This document shows positions 1-4,821 of a stretch of 6,732 nucleotides of DNA, piece after piece. This DNA is from Bacteroidota bacterium (GTDB taxonomy: Bacteria; Bacteroidota; Bacteroidia; Bacteroidales; JADFUO01): the NCBI GenBank assembly GCA_030614305.1, contig JAUWKH010000095.1:1-6732 (forward strand). Direction: 5' to 3'. The notes below the pieces were generated by a model. That model was given only the letters and a program-made list of their open reading frames with translations. It was not told the origin of the DNA and searched no databases. Positions within the stretch are counted from its first letter, which is position 1. Each line of letters starts with the position of its first letter. The position numbers and the translations under genes are program-made.

Positions 1-81
1 TCACAAGACCTTAAAATTGAAGGCGGCAAAGTAGTTTCTTACAGAACCAGACTAAGATTATCTTTCAGATTCCGTGATTGA
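1..81 (+). CDS. Dodecin-like flavin-binding protein, C-terminal fragment
   Basis: Only the last 26 codons and a TGA stop are present; the gene begins before the window. The visible peptide has the pattern I-E-G-G-K-V-V-x-Y-R-x-R-L-R-L-S-F-R, which matches the final beta-hairpin of dodecin as I remember it (V-x-D-G-K-I-x-x-Y-R-V-x-L-K-V-S-F near the C-terminus). Dodecins are proteins of about 65-70 residues that form hollow dodecamers in the cytosol and bind flavins such as FMN or riboflavin for storage or quenching. The reading frame, stop position and family ending agree, but 26 residues are few, so an unrelated beta-rich protein cannot be excluded. The gene converges on the radical SAM gene, with 104 bases between the two stops. 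That gap shows only weak short palindromes, such as GTTTAATAAAC at 125-135, and no convincing terminator. Confidence 0.7.
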   Translation, partial: SQDLKIEGGKVVSYRTRLRLSFRFRD

Positions 82-185
82 TCTGAATGAACTACTAAGC
101 TGAAAGTAACTAAATATCCCGTTTGTTTAATAAACCATTTAAGTGTTTGTCTATAAACTAAGTATTTAGAATTCAGGATAAAAAA

Positions 186-1949
186 TTACTTTTTATACCA
201 GAAAAAATAACGCTGCTGTTCAAGTTTCTCTTTTTGGGTTTTTGCCGTATATACAGGTTTTAATGTATATGGGTCATAACCTGAATAATATATTGCAGTT
301 GACAAGGTCATTGGTGTTGGTGTAAAATCCTGAACCTGTTCAAGCTTAAATCCTAATTTTTTTGTTTCAGCAGCAAGTTCTGCCATATCTTCCTGCGTAC
401 AGGCAGGATGACTTGAAATAAAATAAGGAACAAGTTGCTGATTTAATTTATTTTTTTGATTAATCCTGTCAAATATTTTTTTGAATTCAACAAAATATTT
501 AAAAGAAGTTTTTCTCATTTGTTTTAAAACTTTGTTGGATGTATGCTCGGGAGCAACTTTTAACCTGCCCGAAACATGATTTACAATCAGTTGTTTTATA
601 TATTCATCATAACTATTTTTCCTGCTATCCTGTTCAGATTTTCCAACCAGAATATCATACCTGATGCCACTGCTTACAAATGCTTTTATTATCTTGGTAA
701 AAGAAGCAGTTTTCCTGTAAATATCAATTAATGGTTTATGATTTGTATTCAGGTTTTTACAAATATCAGGGAAAATACAACTTGGCCTTTTGCATTTCTC
801 GCAAATTGAAATATCATTTCCTTTCATTTTATACATATTGGCAGTAGGTCCTCCCAAATCGCTGATATATCCTTTAAAATCCGGCATTCTTGTAATTTTA
901 TCCACTTCTTTCAAAATTGATTTTTCCGACCTGCTTGTTACAAATTTCCCTTGATGAGCCGAAATCGTACAAAAGCTGCAACCGCCAAAACAACCTCTGT
1001 GTAAATTTACAGAATGCCTTATCATTTCATAAGCCGGAATTACGCCACGCTTTTTATATTTGGGATGAGGCAAACGGGTAAATGGCAGGTCAAAAGAAGC
1101 ATCAATTTCTTTTTCAGTCATAACAGGAAAAGGAGGATTGATAACCAGAGTTTGCTTACCGGTTTTTTGAATTAAACGTCTTGGATGAATTTTATTTGAT
1201 TCCTGCTCAATGATCTTAAAATTTGTTGCAAAAATTTTCTTATCCTTCAGGCAATCTTCATGTGAAGCCAGTTCAAATGTTTCCCTGTTTTTATTTTTTG
1301 AAATAATATCTTTTTCTGATAATAAAAAAGCTGTTTGAGGGATTGTATTCAGTGAAGAAACCGGAATATTTTTATCAAGTAAATAAAGGATTTGTCTTAT
1401 TGCCATCTCCCCCATTCCATAAACAAGAATATCTGCATCGCTTTCACAAAGTATCGAAGGTTTTAATTTATCCGACCAGTAATCATAATGAGTAACTCTT
1501 CTTAAAGATGCTTCAACACCACCGATAATTACAGGTATATCAGGATAAAGTTTTTTCAGGATTTTGGAATACACTATCGTAGCATAATCAGGCCTGAAGC
1601 CGGCTTTTCCTCCGGGAGTGTATGCATCATTTGAACGAAGGCGTTTATTGGCAGTATAATGATTCACCATTGAATCCATACATCCGGCTGTAACACCAAA
1701 AAATAATCGAGGTTTCCCAAGCTTTTTAAAATCCCTCAGGTCATCTTTCCAATTAGGTTGCGGAACGATTGCCACTCTGAAACCTTCATTTTCAATTATC
1801 CTTGCAATTACAGCATGTCCGAAAGATGGATGGTCAACATAAGCATCACCTGAAAAAATTATAACATCCAATTCATCCCAGCCATGTTTTTCAACTTCTT
1901 TTTTTGTTGTTGGCAGCCAGTCGGTTATATTATAATCGGAGTTTTGCAT
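186..1949 (-). CDS. ygiQ: YgiQ family radical SAM protein (UPF0313)
   Basis: This 587-residue protein aligns throughout, from memory, with E. coli YgiQ. The N-terminal part has the family blocks GDAYVDHPSFG (34-44), GVTAGCMDSMVNHYTA (85-100), DAYTPGG (108-114) and GGVEASLRR followed by HYDYWSD (143-160). The radical SAM core starts with C320-x3-C324-x2-C327 in RGCFGGCSFC, the ligands of the 4Fe-4S cluster that cleaves S-adenosylmethionine. It continues with ISDLGGPTANMY (362-373), RLKVAPEHT (462-470) and VPYFISSHP (507-515). A second cysteine group, C383, C386, C391 and C397, lies inside the core. The physiological substrate of the family is not known to me, so no reaction is assigned. The protein is cytosolic: there is no signal peptide. 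It is shorter than the roughly 740-residue E. coli protein and stops soon after the core, lacking the long basic tail; shorter forms are plausible in this phylum. The start is the ATG at 1949, which gives the family N-terminus; there is no Shine-Dalgarno sequence. It lies 61 bases downstream of the aldolase gene, with no clear promoter between, so co-transcription is possible. Confidence 0.96.
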   Translation of the reverse strand: MQNSDYNITDWLPTTKKEVEKHGWDELDVIIFSGDAYVDHPSFGHAVIARIIENEGFRVAIVPQPNWKDDLRDFKKLGKPRLFFGVTAGCMDSMVNHYTANKRLRSNDAYTPGGKAGFRPDYATIVYSKILKKLYPDIPVIIGGVEASLRRVTHYDYWSDKLKPSILCESDADILVYGMGEMAIRQILYLLDKNIPVSSLNTIPQTAFLLSEKDIISKNKNRETFELASHEDCLKDKKIFATNFKIIEQESNKIHPRRLIQKTGKQTLVINPPFPVMTEKEIDASFDLPFTRLPHPKYKKRGVIPAYEMIRHSVNLHRGCFGGCSFCTISAHQGKFVTSRSEKSILKEVDKITRMPDFKGYISDLGGPTANMYKMKGNDISICEKCKRPSCIFPDICKNLNTNHKPLIDIYRKTASFTKIIKAFVSSGIRYDILVGKSEQDSRKNSYDEYIKQLIVNHVSGRLKVAPEHTSNKVLKQMRKTSFKYFVEFKKIFDRINQKNKLNQQLVPYFISSHPACTQEDMAELAAETKKLGFKLEQVQDFTPTPMTLSTAIYYSGYDPYTLKPVYTAKTQKEKLEQQRYFFWYKK

Positions 1950-2010
1950 TCCATTATTTTTCTTTTAATGAAAGTTTCATGTTTGTAGTATTAATGTTCG
2001 TAAAAATATT

Positions 2011-2637
2011 TTAATATAACAAATCATCAATAGCTTTCAATTCGTTAAAAGACAGTTCCCTTCGTTCTCCTAATAATTCGGTTATTAATGTTATCTTAGC
2101 AGAAGCTTCAAATACTTCAAGGCGGTCGAATGCTTCGAGCAGTGTTTTACCAACAGTCAAAACACCGTGATTTTTCATTAAAACTACATTGCCATTTAAG
2201 GTCGCCTCCGAAACTATTTCAGCAAGTTCTTCCGAACCCATCAAAGCATATTCTGTATAAAGCGGCTCACCGATAACAAATCTTGCTTCGCCATTAAGTT
2301 TGCAATTAATTTTTTTGTTTGTAGCCGAAAAACTTGTTGCATAAGGTGGGTGAGCATGAACAACAGCTTTTATATCAGGACGCTTTTTAAAAATGGATAA
2401 ATGCATGCCTGTTTCCATACTTGGCTTTAATTCGGGAGTAAGATTTTCCCCGTCAACAGTTATAATCCCTATTTGTTCAGGTGTAAGTCTGGCTTTATCC
2501 AATTGTGATGGTGTGATTAATATTTTATTTTCATCAACCTTCAAACTTATATTACCACCCGAACAAGTGGTTAGTTTTTGCTCGTATAATCGTCGCATAA
2601 AATAAGCGACTTCTTTTCTTTGGGATTGGAAAATCAT
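2011..2637 (-). CDS. Class II aldolase/adducin family protein (L-fuculose-phosphate aldolase-like)
   Basis: This 208-residue protein has the complete active-site set of the zinc-dependent class II aldolase/adducin family. It has a phosphate-binding SGGNIS loop (26-31), an ITPSQ strand (41-45), the catalytic acid E75 in SMETGMH, zinc ligands H94 and H96 in VVHAHPP, and the third ligand H157 in MKNHGV. These correspond to E73, H92, H94 and H155 of E. coli FucA. Members reversibly cleave ketose 1-phosphates such as L-fuculose 1-phosphate to dihydroxyacetone phosphate and an aldehyde. Close relatives act as L-ribulose-5-phosphate 4-epimerases, methylthioribulose-1-phosphate dehydratases or decarboxylases, so the exact substrate is open; FucA-like aldolase is my first choice from length and spacing. 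No sugar-catabolic genes accompany it here. Its start is 63 bases downstream of the toxin gene. The leader has only a weak promoter candidate (AAAATTTG, 2671-2664 on the minus strand) and a 5-bp stem (2675-2679 with 2688-2692). It may be read from the toxin-antitoxin promoter or from its own weak one. Confidence 0.92.
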   Translation of the reverse strand: MIFQSQRKEVAYFMRRLYEQKLTTCSGGNISLKVDENKILITPSQLDKARLTPEQIGIITVDGENLTPELKPSMETGMHLSIFKKRPDIKAVVHAHPPYATSFSATNKKINCKLNGEARFVIGEPLYTEYALMGSEELAEIVSEATLNGNVVLMKNHGVLTVGKTLLEAFDRLEVFEASAKITLITELLGERRELSFNELKAIDDLLY

Positions 2638-2700
2638 AAATACTATTTTTTAAGAAAACAATTCAAATTTTGCATGACTTTATGGACAGTCACCAACCAG

Positions 2701-2964
2701 CTACTTGTCATAATGATACCAACAACTATAAATAAGAATCTTTTTTTCTTCAACTTGATATACTAATCTATGTTCTCTGTCAATTCGTCTTGACCAGAAT
2801 CCTGACAAATCATATTTTAATGGTTCAGGTTTTCCTTTTCCTTCAAATGGTGTTTTTCGTATATCTTTTATCAATTCATTTATTTTCCGTAGCATTTTTT
2901 TATCATTAGTTTGCCAGAAAATATAGTCTTCCCATGAGTTTTTTGAAAACATAATCTTCATCAT
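2701..2964 (-). CDS. yoeB: YoeB-type ribosome-dependent mRNA interferase toxin (Txe/YoeB family)
   Basis: This 87-residue protein is very close to E. coli YoeB along its length, with blocks SWEDYIFW (10-17), INELIKDIRKTPFEGKGKPE (28-47) and LSGFWSRRI (53-61). The catalytic residues known from E. coli YoeB (E46, R65, H83, Y84) are all present here as E47, R66, H84 and Y85, so the toxin looks active. YoeB binds the ribosomal A site and cuts mRNA after the start codon or during translation, halting growth until the antitoxin is restored. The gene overlaps the antitoxin stop by four bases (ATGA at 2964-2961), which suggests translational coupling. The first of two adjacent ATG codons is used here; the second would shorten the product by one residue. 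No intrinsic terminator with a T-run follows, so transcription may continue into the aldolase gene. Identification is firm; activity in this host is inferred. Confidence 0.95.
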   Translation of the reverse strand: MMKIMFSKNSWEDYIFWQTNDKKMLRKINELIKDIRKTPFEGKGKPEPLKYDLSGFWSRRIDREHRLVYQVEEKKILIYSCWYHYDK

Positions 2965-3215
2965 TCTTCAATTAATTCATTGCTAACTATCTTTCCTTCT
3001 CTCATTTGTTGAATTGATTCGTATAATCTATCGGCATTTGCTTTTGAACTCAATAAGTGAACAGTTTCCATTATTGAATTATATTCATCTAATGAAATTA
3101 TTACTGTTCCTTTACCAATCCCTCTCTTTATTATCAAAGTTTCATTATTTTCCTCTACATTATCCAGAAATTTCTTTAGACTCGTACGGAACTCAGTATA
3201 ATTTGCAGCTAACAT
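2961..3215 (-). CDS. yefM: YefM-type antitoxin (Phd/YefM family)
   Basis: This 84-residue protein is the partner of the adjacent YoeB toxin. The N-terminal part (NYTEFRTSLKKFLDNV, 5-20, then LIIKRG, 27-32, and GTVIISLDEYNSI, 36-48) follows the Phd/YefM DNA-binding and dimerisation fold. The region ETVHLLSSKANADRLYESI (50-68) matches the YefM family signature. The acidic end (IVSNELIEE) is the part that in E. coli wraps and blocks the toxin active site. The antitoxin neutralises YoeB and, alone or with toxin, represses its own promoter. The operator-like repeat just upstream fits this autoregulation. The ATG at 3215 gives the family N-terminal length; its leader is A/T-rich with no Shine-Dalgarno sequence. 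The pair sits alone among unrelated metabolic genes, as is usual for such modules, which often move between genomes; no transposase or integration site is visible. Confidence 0.93.
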   Translation of the reverse strand: MLAANYTEFRTSLKKFLDNVEENNETLIIKRGIGKGTVIISLDEYNSIMETVHLLSSKANADRLYESIQQMREGKIVSNELIEE

Positions 3216-3241
3216 TGTAAATTCTGTTTAAGTTATTAATA

Positions 3242-3261
3242 AAGTACAAATATACGTACTT
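3242..3261. promoter_or_regulatory. Inverted-repeat operator candidate for YefM/YefM-YoeB autorepression
   Basis: AAGTAC at 3242-3247 and GTACTT at 3256-3261 form a perfect 6-base inverted repeat separated by 8 bases. Each arm contains a GTAC core, and the two core centres are 12 bases apart. As I recall, the E. coli yefM-yoeB operator has two palindromes with TGTACA cores, also spaced 12 bases centre to centre. Here the repeat brackets the -7 box of the operon promoter, so bound repressor would block polymerase. The outer bases of the cores differ from TGTACA. Binding is inferred from position and resemblance. Confidence 0.6.
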
Positions 3262-3278
3262 ATTATGTAAATACCAAA
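3247..3278 (-). promoter_or_regulatory. Bacteroidetes-type promoter of the yefM-yoeB operon
   Basis: Read on the minus strand, a -33 element TTTG (3278-3275) is followed after 20 bases by TATATTTG (3254-3247). The second element fits the TAnnTTTG -7 consensus of Bacteroidetes sigma factors, whose usual spacing is about 19 bases. Transcription would start near 3241, giving a leader of roughly 25 bases before the antitoxin ATG. The position is consistent with driving the toxin-antitoxin pair. The start site is inferred, not shown. Confidence 0.7.
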
Positions 3279-3304
3279 CTTTTTAACTAATTTTTTTACA
3301 CAGT

Positions 3305-3330
3305 AAAAAATTACAGTAAATATTCACTGT
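3305..3330 (-). terminator. Weak intrinsic terminator candidate after the lipoprotein gene
   Basis: On the minus strand, ACAGT (3330-3326) and ACTGT (3317-3313) can pair, with a G-T and an A-T pair extending the stem over a 4-base loop. AATTTTTT follows at once (3312-3305). It lies 22 bases after the lipoprotein stop, the right place for a terminator separating that gene from the toxin-antitoxin operon. The stem is AT-rich and short. An alternative pairing uses CACAGT at 3299-3304 with ACTGTG at 3326-3331, so this is only a candidate. Confidence 0.4.
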
Positions 3331-3352
3331 GGTCCAAATAAAACGAATTTAT

Positions 3353-4264
3353 TTAATTAATGTCAATACTTTCTTCCGAAAGAAGCACGGGTTCATAGGG
3401 CGGGTCAGGATTACCACTGTTACTATTCAGATTATATTGATATAACATAACGACATCAAGATCCGAACCGGTCCATTCTGCAGGATTGATAATCAGATAG
3501 GTTCTTACCGCATGGTTACAATCGTCGGCATTGATCCATGAACCGGAGTTTGCGTAAATACTCGTATATTGTTTCCCTGGTGGATAGACTTTCAGCATGG
3601 GCTCATGGGTATGTCCGAATGCAACAACCTTGTATGCAGTTGGTGCCGGTGGTTGTTTCATATACTCCGTTTTTGCCGCAATAAAGAGGTCGCTGTGGCC
3701 ATTCCATATTGCCTGTAAGCAACATTCGATTGGAACAGGAACGGCATTCTTTACCTGTGTTGCCGCCCAAAAGTCTTCAATGATGCAAGCTATTGAATTC
3801 CGTTGTGTGCTACCGATTGAAGTCAAATTTGTTGAAGTTCTCAGTTCTATAGTCTCATTCTGTTTCAGGCTTTCTCCGGAAGTAGATTTCAGACCTGTTG
3901 TTATGGTTAACAAATACTTCCAGCCGTCACTCAAATGAAAATCAGAATGAAACGCAATCAATACTCTCCTCCCTGAAATTACCAGGTCGTAATGTGAGCT
4001 CAAGGAACCTGACTTGTCCGAAAAGGAAATATTACCGGCAACTGTTCCTGTATCTATCGGCAAACTGAATTCCATTTCTATTGAACGCTCATTGTGTTTC
4101 AGTTGGTAATACAGGTCGTGTTTTAGGGTCAATCTATGTAAGGTTACACTCAAATACGGTGATTCTTCAGGTAATTCATCATCCTTTTTACATGATTGCT
4201 GGATAATGAGCAAGCTACTCAAAATCAAAGCTGTTATTAAATAAAATACTTTTCCCTTTTTCAT
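3353..4264 (-). CDS. Predicted surface lipoprotein: Ig-like domain fused to the C-terminal remnant of a calcineurin-like phosphoesterase
   Basis: This 303-residue protein starts with a basic stretch and a hydrophobic segment (about 7-21), followed by SCKKDDE with C25 as the lipidation site. The lipobox is loose (QQSC), as often in this phylum, and the lysine/acidic residues after the cysteine resemble a surface-export signal. Residues 60-145 look like an Ig-like Big_5/SbsA-type domain (EFSLPIDTGTVAGNISFSD, DGWKYLLTITTGLKSTSGE). After QRNSIACI (154-161) the sequence resembles the far end of a metallophosphoesterase: VVAFGHTHEPML (213-224), whose GHTH supplies metal ligands in that family, then YANSGSWIN (237-245). 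The earlier motifs D-x-H, GD-x-x-D and GNH[DE] are all missing, and the stretch before GHTH is only about 55 residues. An active phosphoesterase is therefore unlikely; the gene may encode a remnant or a protein with another role. Five 60-base lines counted by eye give 35-50% G+C, against 20-37% in three lines of ygiQ. Start codon ATG, no Shine-Dalgarno sequence, own promoter upstream. Confidence 0.8.
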   Translation of the reverse strand: MKKGKVFYLITALILSSLLIIQQSCKKDDELPEESPYLSVTLHRLTLKHDLYYQLKHNERSIEMEFSLPIDTGTVAGNISFSDKSGSLSSHYDLVISGRRVLIAFHSDFHLSDGWKYLLTITTGLKSTSGESLKQNETIELRTSTNLTSIGSTQRNSIACIIEDFWAATQVKNAVPVPIECCLQAIWNGHSDLFIAAKTEYMKQPPAPTAYKVVAFGHTHEPMLKVYPPGKQYTSIYANSGSWINADDCNHAVRTYLIINPAEWTGSDLDVVMLYQYNLNSNSGNPDPPYEPVLLSEESIDIN

Positions 4265-4290
4265 CTTAAAATAATTTTACTGATTTTAGA

Positions 4291-4322
4291 CAAAACTATA
4301 CAATTCTTTTATACTTCACAAA
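4291..4322 (-). promoter_or_regulatory. Bacteroidetes-type promoter of the lipoprotein gene
   Basis: On the minus strand, TTTG (4322-4319) lies 20 bases before TAGTTTTG (4298-4291), fitting the TTTG / TAnnTTTG elements of the phylum. The spacing is the same as in the toxin-antitoxin promoter. Transcription would start about 20 bases before the ATG at 4264. No operator-like repeat overlaps it; the palindromic element at 4354-4407 lies 32 bases further upstream. Confidence 0.6.
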
Positions 4323-4353
4323 ATCCGCAAGTTGATTTATCATAAAACATGGA

Positions 4354-4407
4354 TTCGGGATATAAATATTTGAGTCCCGATAGGGACAAATTATTTGTAA
4401 TCCCGAA
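4354..4407. repeat. 54-base nested palindromic element (REP/MITE-like candidate)
   Basis: The outer arms TTCGGGAT (4354-4361) and ATCCCGAA (4400-4407) are perfect complements. Inside them, AT-rich sequence continues the symmetry imperfectly (ATAAATATTTG against the complement of CAAATTATTTGTA). The centre is a second hairpin, GTCCC-GATA-GGGAC (4374-4387). The whole can fold into one long stem. It sits upstream of both flanking genes, so it is not a terminator for either. The form suggests a dispersed palindromic repeat, but only one copy is visible here and no target duplication is evident. Confidence 0.6.
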
Positions 4408-4564
4408 CAGACAATGTCATTAAGTTAAGCAATTATAAAAATATTAATCCCGCAGATAATCTGTTAATAAAAAAATATCCCAAAAACTTAATTGTATTAC
4501 CTTTGAAGAGTTTTCCTATAAGTCGGAATAATAAAATTTAATACAACTTTATTTCTGATTTTTT

Positions 4565-4617
4565 TGTCATGTATATAATATAAAAACAAATTTTAATAAA
4601 ATGAAACATCCATGACA
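4565..4617. repeat. 7-base perfect inverted repeat TGTCATG / CATGACA
   Basis: TGTCATG (4565-4571) and CATGACA (4611-4617) are exact complements separated by 39 AT-rich bases. The half-sites lie 205-257 bases upstream of the propeller gene. They could be paired regulator sites or the base of a weak stem-loop. One such pair could also arise by chance in AT-rich DNA. Confidence 0.3.
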
Positions 4618-4690
4618 GGTAAATTTTGACAACAAGGGGATGATTATATAATGAAATTTGCGCCATGAAGTTAGCCCGTATGGGAAACTT

Positions 4691-4755
4691 GAAATTCGAA
4701 ATTTGGAAAAAACTTATTTTAACAGCCTAATTTCAAATATCCAATTTCTAATTTC
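4691..4755. repeat. Imperfect inverted repeat of GAAATT-rich arms
   Basis: GAAATTCGAAATTTGGA (4691-4707) and TCCAATTTCTAATTTC (4740-4755) are complementary apart from one mismatch and one extra base, with a 32-base loop between. The arms could pair as a stem in the leader of the downstream gene. Internally repetitive GAAATT units make slippage or low-complexity origin possible. Its function is unknown. Confidence 0.45.
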
Positions 4756-4821
4756 TGAATATGAATTTTTCTAAAAAATTATAAGTAGCAGAAAATAAAT
4801 TAATTACAAGAATATAAACAG

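Larger units (their letters stand above)
4265..4821. other. Gene-free 557-base divergent intergenic region
   Basis: This region separates two divergently transcribed genes and has no credible coding sequence. It contains the lipoprotein promoter (4291-4322), a nested palindrome (4354-4407), a perfect 11-base palindrome CAGATAATCTG (4453-4463), and two inverted repeats (4565-4617 and 4691-4755). AATCCCG occurs twice (4399-4405 and 4446-4452). For the right-hand gene the best -7-like match on the plus strand is TACCTTTG (4498-4505). It lacks a good -33 element and would imply a leader of about 310 bases, so that promoter is unresolved. I see no tRNA or other recognisable RNA gene. Confidence 0.75.

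Noticed and set aside
1968..1980. Palindrome ATGAAAGTTTCAT between the aldolase and ygiQ genes, considered as an operator or terminator.
   Set aside because: It has a one-base centre, cannot form a normal hairpin, and is short enough in AT-rich DNA to be chance.
2393..2605. A 70-codon plus-strand frame within the aldolase gene.
   Set aside because: It is antisense to a gene whose complete active site is present, so it is a shadow frame.
2675..2692. A TGACT/AGTCA stem-loop between yoeB and the aldolase gene, considered as a terminator.
   Set aside because: The stem is only five pairs and no T-run follows it on the minus strand.
3014..3220. A 68-codon plus-strand frame across the antitoxin gene.
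   Set aside because: It is antisense to the YefM gene; its composition reflects the reverse complement of that gene.
3597..3938. A 113-codon plus-strand frame across the lipoprotein gene.
   Set aside because: It is antisense to a gene with a clear signal peptide and recognisable domains, and its product has no family features.
4354..4463. AATCCCG and GTCCCG repeats considered as the start of a CRISPR array.
   Set aside because: The units are only about 7 bases, unevenly spaced, without full-length repeats or spacers and with no cas genes; the symmetry is that of a palindrome.
4665..4730. A 21-codon plus-strand frame starting ATGAAGTTAGCC and ending TAA, upstream of the propeller gene.
   Set aside because: It lies largely in the GAAATT-rich inverted repeat, has no ribosome-binding or promoter support, and matches no protein I know.
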